From Manduca sexta (lineage: Eukaryota; Arthropoda; Insecta; Lepidoptera; Sphingidae), in assembly GCF_014839805.1 (NCBI RefSeq), contig NC_051121.1, positions 5,129,116-5,193,115 of the forward strand: DNA of 64,000 nucleotides. Reading direction: 5' to 3'. Both the position numbers and the translations under genes were made by a program. Positions 34,595 to 45,975 of the stretch are shown piece after piece. Each line of letters starts with the position of its first letter. The first letter of the stretch is position 1. The notes beneath the pieces are model-generated. The model saw only the letters and a program-made list of their open reading frames with translations, had not been told where the DNA came from and made no database searches.

Positions 34595-34700
34595 TACAAA
34601 AATAACCATAGCCATGTATTTTATACTGTCCCAATTCTAGGCATGGCTGCTATTAAGGATTTAAATTTAGTCCACATTGCCGTTAGTACGGGAAGCTATA
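34595..34700 (-). repeat. SINE B, decayed 3' fragment
   Basis: 'tattttatactgtcccaatt' and 'tttagtccacattgccg' are weak matches to the SINE B 3' third. Confidence 0.4.
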
Positions 34701-34796
34701 AATGATATAATACATTATCTTCCAGTCCAGCGGCTGATGATGATCCCGAGAAACGTCATTCTTGGGAGATCCGTAACCAAAATTAATTTAATTTAA

Positions 34797-35078
34797 TATA
34801 TATATATAAAAATGAATCCCTATTTCCCTTGGTCACGCCATCACGCGTGAACGGCTGGATCAATTTCACTATATTTTTTTTTGTTGTGTTTGTTATTGTC
34901 AGGAGAAGGTTGTTATAAAAGAAAAATATCAAAAAACTTGCGCGAGAAAATTTTAGAAAACTTAACGACAATATTAATTTTACATAACTGTCAGTGGTTA
35001 GACATAACCGTCAGCGATCGACAGAATGTGCGCATGCATACAAAATTAAGACAGGACAACATCTGTCGGGTCAACTAG
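34797..35078 (+). mobile_element. Helitron-like element ending CAACTAG
   Basis: Starts in 'atatatataaaaatgaatcc', contains 'ggtcacgccatcacgcgtga' and ends 'ctgtcgggtcaactag' (CTAG at 35075-35078) before T. A relative lies inverted at 52578-52825. No Rep/helicase ORF. Confidence 0.75.
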
Positions 35079-35784
35079 TCCAATATAAATCCGACAAACG
35101 AGCTATTGCATATTTATGTAAATATAATTCAAGCGACAGAATCGAATCTGCAATGTGTTCACCTTGACCCAGTCCGCAAACAACTATAGTGACCTTGCGA
35201 CAGTCCTTAATAACCGACATAAGCTTTGAGATAAGAACTGCATAATTTATCTTCTCAAACGTTTAATGTAAAAGTGTGGTAGAAGTAATTTGAAAGACTG
35301 AAGTGTTATATTGTTTGTTATTTATAAATATTTTTGCATTTGTATTTAAATGCATATTTATGATTTTATTTGTAATTAAATATGTTTAGCGAATATTAAA
35401 TTTTTTGACATTAATAGAAAATTAGTATCTTAATATATGGAATTTAAAATTAATTAAATGTATTATCCACATAATAACTTTAAATTGTTTATCGATTCAT
35501 AGTTTTTTTACATATTAACATACAAAATAAATGGATTAAAAAATAAATAGTAGCAAAGTAATCAAAATTAGATGAGAAGATAAATATCAAATCCATTTTA
35601 ATTTGAATATTAATTCTATATAAAATAATTACAAATTACTCTAAGGGCTTGTTTCTCAAGGTTTGAGTGGATGCTATTCGTCACATAAATGTATTAGGCG
35701 ACCAAATACAAAAGTAACATAGTAATCTATAGTGGAAATAAAATAAGAACTATCTACATGAGTTGTTTAATACGATAACTGATT
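35079..35784. other. No gene seen
   Basis: Very AT-rich, featureless. Confidence 0.45.
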
Positions 35785-36132
35785 TGACTGCCTCAGTGGC
35801 GTAGTTGTAATATGTACATAGTACAAGTACGACGACCGCGCTGAGTTCCAGGGTTCAAATCTAAGACCAAAAATGTTTGTGGCTGTGTTTTTAATCTTAA
35901 AAATTACTTAATCACAGCTTGGAATAAGAAAGTTGGCAGTATGATATGCGTGCCTCGGTCGGTCCTGTACCTAATCTCTCTCCAGTCGTATCTGATCGCC
36001 GTCTCACAGGACTATGAAAGAAGGAACAAAGAGTACGCCTGTGTATTGCGCACACACTTCTGCACTATATCTCCTGTGTGGCCGATCTCTGTTAAGATTG
36101 GGCGCCATGGCCGAAATTTAGCTAGGTCGCAT
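35785..36132 (+). repeat. SINE C, near full-length copy
   Basis: tRNA-like head 'gactgcctcagtggcgtag', B-box-like 'gggttcaaatct', body 'taatctctctccagtcgtat' and 'gtgtattgcgcacacacttc', 3' part 'gccatggccgaaatttagct'. The head resembles SINE A but the body does not. The long plus frame starting at 35941 is spurious. Confidence 0.82.
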
Positions 36133-36574
36133 ACATTCAATATGAAAACTGTCAAATTAATTTTACTTGAAACTTGTGAACAGACTAATGCTTCTGATCC
36201 CAGGAACAAATATTTGTTAATGAACAAACATTTTCCTTTATGCACTAGCATTAATATAACCGTTCATAACTCGTGTGGTTTGGTTTATCGCCCCACCAAA
36301 TGTTAATAAGCACGTGGCACGCACTGCGGCAAAATGACGACAATATTTGTAAGTCGACTGTTAATTCAGTAATGGGATTGTACACTTACAAACGACATTG
36401 TTTAGGCTTATAAAAAGATGCCAAAATTCATGGATTTTGATGAATATTGTATTTTTCATGATTTTTTATAAAGAGCAAGGTAGAAAAAATAAAATATTAT
36501 CACCCCTCGTGCCCCGAAAAGCGATGCTCGACGCTCGATGAGTTGCGCACGCGCCCAGACAAATGTTTGTGTAA
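36133..36574. other. No gene seen
   Basis: No shared family recognised. Confidence 0.45.
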
Positions 36575-36812
36575 CCTACATTTTTTTTATTCAAGCACGT
36601 CAAAGGGACCCCATTGGACCTGATGGCCCAATAAAATGTCAACTGATGAGAAAGATTACCCTTCGACAGTCGACACAATTATGTCGGCCTGTTGGAACCG
36701 CTATGCCGAGCTGATACCGGAACGCGACACACTTGGCTCGCTACGGCGGGTTTTAACAACTTGTGTACGATGGTCGCTATCCAAGTGGATATAAAATATA
36801 TCCTATTACCAG
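36575..36812 (-). repeat. Family D copy
   Basis: From a T run through 'ggacctgatggcccaata' to 'tatcctattaccagca', with a small deletion just after the 'cctgatgg' motif. Confidence 0.76.
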
Positions 36813-37158
36813 CAAACACCTCAAAACAGCAGCGGTTATTAACCAACAGATGACCTGTTTACTTTTTCCTTTCCTGCTTAAAACTTATTTAAAATCTAAC
36901 TTTGACAATCGAAATCAATATTCCGTACAAGTCTACCTAAGATTAGGTTTTGCAAAAGACTTTGTGCCGTCTGTTTCTGTTAGGGTCCAGATGAATTCGA
37001 TTTGACAAAATCAACAGCACATGGCTTTTGTGAAATTTGCCTTCGAATATTACGCCGCTGAAAATATATTCTGCAAATATTGATAACAGTCATCTTTTAT
37101 TCCATGTACTTATAAGGATTTCTATTACTCAATTTTTTGACTACGACACAAAATATTA
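36813..37158. other. No gene seen
   Basis: Anonymous DNA, partly covered by a chance frame from 36763 to 37005. Confidence 0.45.
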
Positions 37159-37222
37159 CTAGTTAGGTGTTGCTATCGACTTCGCCCGCGTGAATAACTT
37201 TCCCCTTACAAAAGTATTTAAA
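37159..37222 (-). mobile_element. Helitron-like 3' fragment
   Basis: 'ctagttaggtgttgctatcg' followed by 'acttcgcccgcgtgaa' matches the 3' end of the family read backwards. Confidence 0.5.
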
Positions 37223-37243
37223 ACAAAATTCGACGTCAATCAA

Positions 37244-37611
37244 TTAAGGTGGTAGCTCAAGGTCCATTTTCATACATTTTGTTTCGGCTTTAATCTGGGT
37301 AACTAAACAAGTATTGGCAAGTAAAGAATTTAAATTCACGTCTAGTTAGTGATTAGTTCTCGCAGTTGAATGAAAATCGTAAAAGTAATTTATAATAATG
37401 GGTAGTTCGGGCTTTAAAATTTAATATTACGAAATTTTAAAGGCAGAACTATCCATGATTATTAATTATTTTTACATTTTTCTTCTCAACTGCGAGAACT
37501 AATCACTAACTAGACGTGAATTTAAATTCTTTACTTGCCAATACTTGTTTAGTTACCCAGATTAAAGCCGAAACAAAATGTATGAAAATGGACCTTGAGC
37601 TACCACCTTAA
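37244..37611. mobile_element. MITE family P, copy 2 (TTAA-flanked)
   Basis: 360-bp core between TTAA at 37244-37247 and 37608-37611. Arms pair over more than 120 bases: 'ggtggtagctcaaggtcc' with 'ggaccttgagctaccacc', and 'cacgtctagttagtgattag' with 'ctaatcactaactagacgtg'. Fully palindromic layout, non-coding. This is the longer version of copy 1. Confidence 0.85.
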
Positions 37612-38024
37612 AAAAAAAAACATTAAATATGCATCAATTTTTCCTTTGGTAACAACTAACAAATTATATTGATAGAATGTTCCGTATGAAAACTATGCCA
37701 CGGAGGCCATCATCAAAATAGCTGTATATACAAATCTTTAAAGAAAATATGACCTTTCATAGTAAATTTAATTAAACAGTTCATTATTCACTCTGAAAAC
37801 ACAGGCGCAAGTAATTAATTAATGCAGGTATATAGCACAGATAAACAGAGCCCAGAGAATGCATTCGCAGAATAATACAGAACTGTCAATATTTACTATG
37901 GTCAAGAGGCATTATCGTGAATATTAACATTCAAGAGATTCGAAATGCGCAATAATTGAATACAAACTCGGCAGTAAATTATACGCATCGATCTGTAGTA
38001 AGATTTAAAACGTAAATAAATTCA
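37612..38024. other. No gene seen
   Basis: Opens with an A run and is otherwise featureless. Confidence 0.45.
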
Positions 38025-38216
38025 TTATGTTTTTTTATTACATTGAATGACGAGCCGAGCTTGCCGTTCGCCTAATGGTAAGTGATACGACCGCCCATAA
38101 ACAGTAGAAACACCATCCAACAACTTGAATTACAAAGTATTGTTTGGTATTCCACTGCGCTCCTCCATCCTGAGACATGAGATGCTGAGTCTCATTATAT
38201 CCAGTAATTACACTGG
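38025..38216 (-). repeat. Family E, 5'-truncated copy
   Basis: Has the T run, 'gagcttgccgttcgcctaatgg' and 'taattacactgg', then stops. The 5' third is absent. Confidence 0.8.
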
Positions 38217-38394
38217 ATAATTCAACACGTAATTAAACCATGGGTCTAAAAAGAGATGCAATACTCAACAATGAATTTACACATAGACAAAATAAGACTA
38301 AGGACCGTATGAATGAATCAATCTCACTTCTAAGTAGAATCTCAAGTAGGTGTTTCATCTATTGAACTATTTAATAAAAAAATACTTAAGTTGT

Positions 38395-38570
38395 TTTTAT
38401 TAGCAGCTCCTGCAGTCAACACCACGAGAAACCTTCGAATGAGATACTGGAATCCCCCGGCCTAACGACTCCAAGGCCCTGCAAGAAAGTTAGAAAGGGA
38501 TATCTGGGGATGGAACAGGAGCCTTCTTAAGATGGGCGAAGGGGAGAAGGTCAGGAAATGTTCACGAGCC
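38395..38570 (-). mobile_element. Retroposed fragment with 14-bp TSD
   Basis: A 176-bp insert is flanked by a perfect 'aatacttaagttgt' (38381-38394 and 38571-38584). On minus it ends '...gctgctaataaaa', an A-rich 3' end. It is GC-richer than its surroundings. It looks like a 5'-truncated non-LTR insertion, but the family is unknown to me and no second copy was seen here. Confidence 0.75.
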
Positions 38571-38584
38571 AATACTTAAGTTGT

Positions 38585-39485
38585 CATTTAAGTGCTCGCT
38601 CTCAACTGAGTCGGTGTCGTCTGATCAACGAAACTCAGCTCATCAACCCCCTTGATACGCTGCGATTAAGATGTCAATTGAGATATTGTTGATATCTGTT
38701 TATTAAATAGCGGTGACTTAAGATGCTGACTTTAATTTGACAACGTCTCAACTTATATCGCACTTCAGAGTGAAACTACGCCTTATCAATTAATAAAGTA
38801 GTTAGAAAAAGAAACTTAGCTTTAGTTTCGTAAGCGTTCGCCTGTCGCTCTTTATGACAATTGACATCGCCGATTCTGTTTCCATAGTCGTTTATTTGCT
38901 ACCGAGTACTGTACTCTCTGTTTGCTTAAATATCTGGGTCGTGCACGTCGCAACTTCGACCGATCTGTGTTAAAACAAGCTTGGTTGTAGCGAAGCGTGA
39001 TATTTTCAAAAGGGGAGTTGTTATAGTTACTTGAATGAATTTATGTAGTGTCGATTTTTAGAAATAGGTGAAAGGCCTTTGGAATGCTAGTATCTGCCTG
39101 GTTAGGTACAATCGCTATATCAATTTTAATATGACATATTTTTTCTTAGAAAGGTTTCATTAAAGTTTTCCCTTAACATATTCATAAATAGACCTTAATT
39201 AATCATTGATTAATATAAAAAACAGGCTTACTAAAATTATCCGACATAAGTAAAATTATGACAAAATAGTGGCCAGATAATAATATTTTTTTGTGATAAA
39301 ATGCAAAATGTATTTTATCACAAAAAATTCTTATATTATCTTGTGAGTGTAAAACACAAAGCTGCATTATTTCGCTAACAATTTGCTCGTCACATGTACA
39401 GACGGAAACAAAATAGCTGATCAACGAAAAATAATTAAAGCATATACTTTGCGTAGTTATGTATCCTAATATTTTATTCTTCACT
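38585..39485. other. No gene seen
   Basis: Mixed composition around 38590-39010, AT-rich after that. A chance minus frame spans 39203-39484. Confidence 0.45.
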
Positions 39486-39492
39486 GGTAACT

Positions 39493-39881
39493 GGCAAGAT
39501 GGAAGGGAAGAGACGCGTTAGGCGAAGGAAAAAATCGTGGCTGAAAAACATACGGGAGTGGACCAGTACCACCTCCGTTGACCACGTGTTCCACCTGGCC
39601 AATGATAAAGAGAAATACAAGAAGTTGACGGCTAACCTTGTATGTTGGATGTAATAAATATTAAGTATTGTTTTTATGTAGGTAATAGTTTTAATTTATT
39701 ACCTAAATATTATATCTATATTAAATTATTATTGATATAGCGCCTTCAAATTTGCAATGTCTGAAAAGGTCTACTAAGTCATAACATAAAATGTAACAAC
39801 AGCAATTATTATACACTTAGTAAGCAAATAAATAAATAAACCTTCAACAATGAAGTGGCACTTAAAGAAGAAGAAGAAGAA
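39493..39881 (+). mobile_element. Second LINE type: reverse-transcriptase C-terminus and (GAA)n tail
   Basis: The frame ending at TAA 39652-39654 encodes EGKRRVRRRKKSWLKNIREW and then FHLANDKEKYKKLTANL, the usual end of a non-LTR reverse-transcriptase ORF (a GKrxxGRrxxSWLxNIReW motif). A 225-base 3' UTR and a (GAA)n tail follow. A 7-bp TSD 'ggtaact' flanks it (39486-39492 and 39882-39888). It is 5'-truncated to the last 53 or so codons, so it is inactive. Confidence 0.82.
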
Positions 39882-40154
39882 GGTAACTAAAAAGAGTATA
39901 TTGTATTTGATATACGGAATAAAAATAAAACTCAAAGTGTTATTATTTGTTTTAAACTATTTGTGTGGCCGACTGTACATGACACATCTATTAATCAAAT
40001 TGTGTTTTCACAAATGCTCGTGTTAACTTTCATAACATTTACATTTGTTTTTGTTCTATTTGAAAATGTGAGCTTTCTCCTAATAGCATTTGGACTTATA
40101 TGGCAATAAATACTTGTGAAAGGTACTATTATGGGATTTTTTTTATTCAAATTA

Positions 40155-40302
40155 AGGTTGGATATATTTTATATCCGTCTAGATAGCGACCACCGTGTAC
40201 AAGTTGTTATAACCCGCCATAGTGGCCCACGTAACTGTGTCGCGTTCCGTGATCAGCCTGTGTATCTGCTTCCAACAGGCCGGCAGAATTGTGTCGACTG
40301 TT
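40155..40302 (+). repeat. Family D 5' part
   Basis: From 'ggttggatatattttatatc' to 'gaattgtgtcgactg'. The 3' part with the tail is missing and a family E copy follows within ten bases. Confidence 0.75.
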
Positions 40303-40308
40303 AATTTT

Positions 40309-40600
40309 TAAAAACGAACTTTTTTATTTCTTTGAATGACGAGACGAGCTTGCCGTTCGCCTGATGGTAAGCGATACGACCGCCCATAAACAGCAGAAAC
40401 ACCATCCAACACCTTGAATTACAAAGTATTGTTTGGTATTCCCCTGCGCTCGCCATCCTGAGACATGAGATGTTATGTCTCATTATGTCCAGTAGTTACA
40501 CAACAGTGACTACACAGTTGGCGGCAGAAATAGACATTGCGGTGGTACCTACCTAGGTGGACTCTCACATATAAGAGACCTACCATTAGTGGTTTACCGA
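40309..40600 (-). repeat. Family E copy
   Basis: From the T run to 'agacctaccattagtgg'. A deletion removes the block between 'ccagtagttacac' and 'aacagtgactacac'. Confidence 0.82.
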
Positions 40601-41072
40601 ATAAACCACAAGTAGTTTAATAATATTATGTTTATTTGGTACGGTAACAAATTAATATCTTTCGCAATGCAGTGCTTTGACGTAGTATGTTATAATTTTA
40701 GTATTAAAAGTAAAAAGTAAACAAATATATTATTTCTCTCCTACCCAAAAACGATATTAATGTTTTCGGTAATAAATATTTTATGACACAGAGACACAAT
40801 AAAGTAGCTAAAATAATGTTACTTCATACATTGCGAGTAAAACATTCAAGGTTTCGCTAGACATAGTACAAGAAAGTTTAATAATGCAGTTCTCTAGATA
40901 TTTATTAGTCACTTTCTTGGTAAGATGACGTGGCTTCTTAAAACCTTGGCTTTTAGTGTTATTTGAGTATAGTTCTTCGAAATTTGGTATTAACATTTAA
41001 GCGTAAATTGAGACTAGATTTAGACCGCGGCTGCGACTACGTGTAAGATTTTGTTAAACGGAAACCGAGATT
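40601..41072. other. No gene seen
   Basis: AT-rich, chance minus frame at 40808-40996. Confidence 0.45.
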
Positions 41073-41120
41073 GTTTCCTATAATTCTGAACAATCAGAAA
41101 TTGGCCACCCTTCCTAATCC
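41073..41120 (+). repeat. Left member of a direct repeat around a candidate LTR
   Basis: 'aattctgaacaatcagaaat' is echoed at about 41454-41475 (aattctaaataatcaggaac), on the other side of the candidate LTR. Confidence 0.6.
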
Positions 41121-41130
41121 CGAAACCGAG

Positions 41131-41431
41131 TGTGGCGGTACAGTTAGTGCATATACCGCCATCTTGTCAACATCGCCGGAACTGCATGAGGATCGATACA
41201 GCGACACAATTGTAGTGATATCACACAGCAATCACGATAGATGGCAACATCGATCCTGAATCACGCTTGCACAAGTTGCGCGACGTGCAGCATATATACC
41301 ACTGAATAGAAACTGTCGGAGGGGCCGCGGACGGTCAGGCGCAATATCTGCCTGACTGGGAATCTTCCCCTTCCATAGAGGGACGTAACCATCTGTTCCT
41401 CTACAGCGGCGTCAACCTTTACGCCGCTACA
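41131..41431 (+). mobile_element. Candidate solo LTR
   Basis: 301 bp starting 'tgtggcggtacag' and ending 'acgccgctaca' (TG...CA ends). It is GC-richer than its flanks and contains a TATA-like 'gcatatataccac'. A hairpin (agcggcgt with acgccgct) lies just before the end. The flanking five bases (ccgag and cgaag) match only partly, so the LTR call is not secure. The strand is inferred from the TATA-like box. Confidence 0.5.
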
Positions 41432-41509
41432 CGAAGTTTAGTTAGGTTTTCCAGAATTCTAAATAATCAGGAACTGTTTTCCAATCCCTTCTTTTTAAAG
41501 GCTGCAGCG

Positions 41510-41737
41510 TATTTTTTTAAGAGACCGGCAAGGTGACCCGCTACACCTGATGGTAAGTAGGTAAGGTTAGATAAGGTGTCGGCAGACGAGTGATGGTTAC
41601 CTCTCGCCAGTAGACACAATTATGCCGGCTTATTTGAAATCGTATTTACACAGGCTGATCCCGTAACGCGATGATCACGTGGGCCACTATAGCGGGTGTT
41701 ACGCTTTATGTATGGTGGTCGCTATCCTACCATTAGT
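41510..41737 (-). repeat. Family D copy, decayed
   Basis: 'ctacacctgatggtaagtag' through 'cacaggctgatcccg' to 'ctatcctaccattagta'. Confidence 0.74.
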
Positions 41738-41774
41738 AAATAACACCAGCATATTTTTGCGATAATGTAAAGGC

Positions 41775-41930
41775 AGCGGCGATAGCCTAGTTGGGTGTGG
41801 AACGGACTGCCAAAACGAATGTCCGGAGGTTCAAATCCCAAGGGCACACACCTTTGACTTTTCTAAAATCATGTGTGTTTTCTTTATGAATTTATCGTTC
41901 GCTGTAACGGTGAAGGTAATCTAATTACCG
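41775..41930 (+). repeat. SINE B 5' half
   Basis: Clear head 'gcggcgatagcctagttggg', 'ggaggttcaaatcccaaggg' and 'atcgttcgctgtaacgg', then it stops. A 3'-truncated SINE is less usual than a 5'-truncated one, so a later deletion is likely. Confidence 0.85.
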
Positions 41931-42269
41931 ATAATTAATTATTGAAACATGTTAGTATATTCGATTTATGAGGCAATATGTTCTTTAATTATTACAATAA
42001 TATTTAATCTAGCAGTGGATGCGTCTCAAATAAATTGGTAGTTGTGGAAATCTAACATCAAGTAACCCACTGTTCGTTTACCGGTATATATGATATAAAA
42101 ACATTCTCCTTCTATCTACGTGAATTTTGACAGACAGCAGACGTAGGGCTAAACTACGTACATGACGTTTTGCTCAATTATTCCTTACCAAACGCATGTG
42201 ACTACATAATTAAGTATTAACAGAAAATATCTACGGTTAAAATGAGTGTCTAGGTACATAAAAAGCTCA

Positions 42270-42440
42270 GGAGTTTCTCACAGAACATAAGTGAGCAAGA
42301 AACAGAAGAAACTTGACTATATGAACTATTTTTGACTATGTTTGTTACAGAACATAAGTGAAAACAAGAAAAATTATGAACTTGAAATTATGACTATATG
42401 TATTAAAATTATGAACTTGAAATTATGACTATATGTATTT
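42270..42440 (+). repeat. 34-bp tandem repeat and nearby duplication
   Basis: 'attatgaacttgaaattatg' and 'actatatgtatt' recur in direct succession (about 42371-42438). 'acagaacataagtga' also occurs twice at 42279-42293 and 42349-42363. Confidence 0.8.
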
Positions 42441-42881
42441 TTTACTACGTATATGTGCAGAATTTCCTTAGCCTTAGATTACATACAAATATCGAGGTTT
42501 CCGACCGAGGTTCAACTAACCGTGCCAGTCTACGCTTCTTACTTCGAAAACAACTCTTCACATCAAAGTACATTGTTATTGTCTAAACCTTAGATAAACA
42601 TTAATCAAATTTCGACATCAATCACATAGAAGCGCCCGAAATAATGAAAACATAGTCCTAAAATAATATTTAACAATTCCAACAATATTAAAAGTTTAAT
42701 AGAGTTCGTGCAAACTTTTTCAATGTTGGTGTAAAAATTTCGAGTCGTGAGCAAACTGCCTAATACAGCCAATTCGCTATACCCCGAGAGAGCTATATTG
42801 CTACCGAGATGTTTAAAGCACTTTCAAGGGGGAAATAAGGATATGCCCGGTTTATCCTGACTTGACGAAATTCCACTAAAT
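42441..42881. other. No gene seen
   Basis: Anonymous DNA. Confidence 0.45.
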
Positions 42882-42955
42882 CGCCTTATTGGTGCAGCCG
42901 CAGCGAAACGCTGTGAGATCTGTGGGGATCTGACTTCGAATATCAAGGAGATAAA
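42882..42955 (+). repeat. tRNA-like SINE head remnant
   Basis: 'ccttattggtgcagccgcag' and 'ggatctgacttcgaatatc' resemble A and B boxes of the SINE heads in this window. Decayed. Confidence 0.4.
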
Positions 42956-43617
42956 ATTTGTTAGTTTTTGATTGTCATTTCTTGATCTTCACCGCCAATT
43001 ATTTTAAAATTATTTTTAAAGAAATATCGGTAACTAATATCCCACAAAACCAGACAAATAATTTGATATACAATTTATATAAATTCAGAAAAATTGTAGA
43101 TGGTTGTTTAAGACAATCACACAACCCTGGTAGAACCAACCCATTTATACTGTCGACAAATATTTTGTCTACAACTTAACTATCATTAAAAAATAATTGT
43201 TTTTTCAGCGAAAATAGACTTAATTATTACATAAACTAACATGCTTACCAACACTTATTAAAGCTAAGCCGTTTAATAATCAACATTCAACGTAGTGGTA
43301 TAAACAAGTAAAGTAACGGATATCAACTGGAATTGAGAGATTGTTCCCAAAGGCTTGGGTAACGCTCGATGCCAGATTATATTGGAACAGGGCCGAATTT
43401 AGATCTGCGTGTTGGGACTCATTATTATTTAGCGAAATTTTGATAATAATCAGAAATGAACAGTTTAAAGCGGTGTTTGAAAGCATGAACGCACACAAGG
43501 AACTAGTCTATTTCCTTGAACAATATTTAACGTAATAAAAATCTTATCAAATTTTATTAAAACAGCCCTTATATCTTGCGCAGTTGCGCTACAACCGTAA
43601 AAAATTGTCAATTATAT
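42956..43617. other. No gene seen
   Basis: Chance frames on both strands around 43280-43535 are antisense to each other. No domain seen. Confidence 0.45.
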
Positions 43618-43862
43618 GTATTTTTTTATTTTTTATAGGTACGCGGCAAAATGACACTTCACCTGATGGTAAGTGAAGTGGGGTCCAATAGAATGTTGAC
43701 TGACGAGAGATGATTACTCCTCGGCAGTCGGCACAATTATGCCGGCCTGTCTGAACCTGATAAACACAAGCTCATCCCGGAACGCGACACACTTACGTGG
43801 GCTATAAAAGCGCGTTTTGACAGCTCGTGCATGGTGGGTATAAAATATATCCTACCACCAGC
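43618..43862 (-). repeat. Family D copy, near full length
   Basis: 'gcaaaatgacacttcacctg', 'gatggtaagtgaagtgggg' and 'tcctaccaccagca' at the end. Confidence 0.82.
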
Positions 43863-44395
43863 ATTATTGTAGTTACATTGCCATAAATATGCTACATAAA
43901 CTTTCAATAAGATACTCTACTTAATTATAATCTGAATCAGAAAATCAAAACGGAATCAGGCAATCAAAATAACTTTGATTACTAGAATATTGACGTTCCC
44001 TTCCAAGCTACGCGTCGGGAATGGTTGAATCAACTTTCCTTTTTTTTCCACTCTGAAATTCTGAGTGTTACTCACCTGATATGGTATTGGTAATATATAA
44101 ATACTACAACATTTAATCTTTGATCTGCTAACTAGGGGATATTGACCTCCTTGAATATCTGAGTCCGCCCCTTCGTTATAACGGAGGCTGGTGAGAAAGC
44201 TTTAGATGTAACATCAATTTTCGTAAGCTCGTTAAAGGGATTAAAATCTTTGCGGGATGGTTCATTTCCATACTCGTACTTTCCTATATATACCTAGATA
44301 CATAACCATAATCCATGCTAAGTATATCGTGATTAAGGTATTCAATTTATAGTTTTATTTACGAAAAATTTGGTATGTTTGTGAAACTCCATTAA
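43863..44395. other. No gene seen
   Basis: No shared family recognised. Confidence 0.45.
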
Positions 44396-44655
44396 ATATT
44401 ACTATTATAAGTGCGAATGTTTGTGAAAAAATTAGAATATTTGTAAGAAGTAAACTCAAAAACAACCGAATGCCTTTGGATGCTTGGCACATTGGAAGAC
44501 CAACACATTGGCTATTCATTTACATTATAATTTGTTATCATGTACAAAAATGAATTTTTTAATATAATTTTTGGAATAGATGGCGCTGACGTCGTAGTGT
44601 TTTAGAGACTTGTATTGGGAAAGGCTTTTCAAGCTGGCGAAGCTACAAGGCCCGA
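44396..44655 (+). mobile_element. Helitron-like element, decayed
   Basis: 5' part 'aagtgcgaatgtttgtgaaa' and 3' part 'tagatggcgctgacgtcgta' with 'gggaaaggcttttcaa' match 23998-24290 in order. No CTAG end. Confidence 0.6.
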
Positions 44656-45540
44656 TTATTTTGTTATATCTATTATTAAAATTTTCATGTAATAATATTA
44701 CCTTTATTTTCCACATATAAATCATAATCATACATAATTCTGTATCCTAATATAAGTTTTGTGTAACCTAGAAACTGAATATCAGTATATTACTTCGGAA
44801 TTTGGGTCTCATAACTTCGCGAAACAAACAGAAATTTAGGTATCACACAAACATTTCGTGATAATTGAATACAAGATATCTATGGCTGGCTTAAAATCCC
44901 ATGCATTGCAAAGGCTTCTAGAAGCGTTGCCAGATAATAGCTGAAGCCGCTGAAAATTCATTATTAAGTAACTATACCCTATTATCACGCGAAACGGCCA
45001 AGCTTATATGCTATCTAAAAATAGCCTTTCGAGATAGCCTAAACTGGAATTACTAGCCTTTGCAATTTTAGTCTCATCAACACCTGTCAATATTTTATTT
45101 TATTTAAGGAAAGCTTACAGACTAATAACAAATAAAGTAAATGACATTTATAGGTAAAATTAAGTTGCTAATTACAAGCTTCCACCAATAAATTAACAGT
45201 ATAAATATGCGATACAATAATTGAGGGAAATCACAGCCAGGGTGTACACAAACCCACTATAATGATGATGCCACTTACATACTACTCAATGAGTAAGAAT
45301 AATAAAGGCAAAGGCAAAGTCACGAAAAAATCTAGCGCAGAGTGTTATTAAAGTATTCCTCATTTAGATTTTTTTTTAATATCCTTTGTAGACGTACAGA
45401 ACAAGTCAATGTGCAAGTCTGGAGATAGACTGTTAAACATAATGGCACTGCGTAAAGAAAATGCATTACGCCTATAATTATAAAGATGAAGCCTAAATAA
45501 TAACAAATCTATTCTAACATATTACAAAGATGAAGCGATA
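44656..45540. other. No gene seen
   Basis: 45100-45480 may be the decayed 3' region of a minus-strand retroelement ('attttatttaaggaaagctt'), but this is weak. Confidence 0.35.
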
Positions 45541-45845
45541 AGCGGCGGTAGCCTAGTTGGGAGTGGAACCGAGACGAATGTCCGCAGGTTCAAAACCCAA
45601 AGGCACACTCTGAGTTTTATAAAAAAATATGTGTGTATTCTTTGTGAATTATCGCTTGCTTTAACGATGAAGGAAAACATCCTGAGGAAACCTACATACC
45701 TGAGAAGTTCTCTATAGGAATTTTTTGTGTGTGAAGTCTACCAACCCGCTCTAGGTCAGCGTGGTGGACTAACGCCTAATCCATCTCAGTAGTAAAGGAG
45801 GCCCGTGCCCAGCAGTGGGACAGTATATAATACACGGCTGATGAT
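45541..45845 (+). repeat. SINE B, near full-length plus copy
   Basis: Head 'gcggcggtagcctagttggg', B-box-like 'caggttcaaaaccc', 3' end 'gtatataatacacggctgat'. A deletion removes 'acggactgcca' in the head. Confidence 0.88.
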
Positions 45846-45894
45846 AAAGATGAAGAAAAAGAATGAAGAGTTAGTTTGAATGCGCTAATCTACT

Positions 45895-45975
45895 ACTAAA
45901 TCAGTCAGTCGACATTCTATTACATATAAACTTACCATCATGTGCAGTGATCACTATGCTGTGAACGTATTAAAA
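45895..45975 (+). repeat. Family D 3' fragment
   Basis: 'cagtcagtcgacattctatt', 'acttaccatcatgtgcag' and an A-rich end. 5'-truncated. Confidence 0.7.

Noticed and set aside
35941..36306. 121-codon plus open frame
   Set aside because: It runs through the SINE C body; the matching reading is broken in other SINE C copies.
42270..42440. CRISPR-like repeat array
   Set aside because: There are only two tandem units with no unique spacers, in a eukaryotic context.
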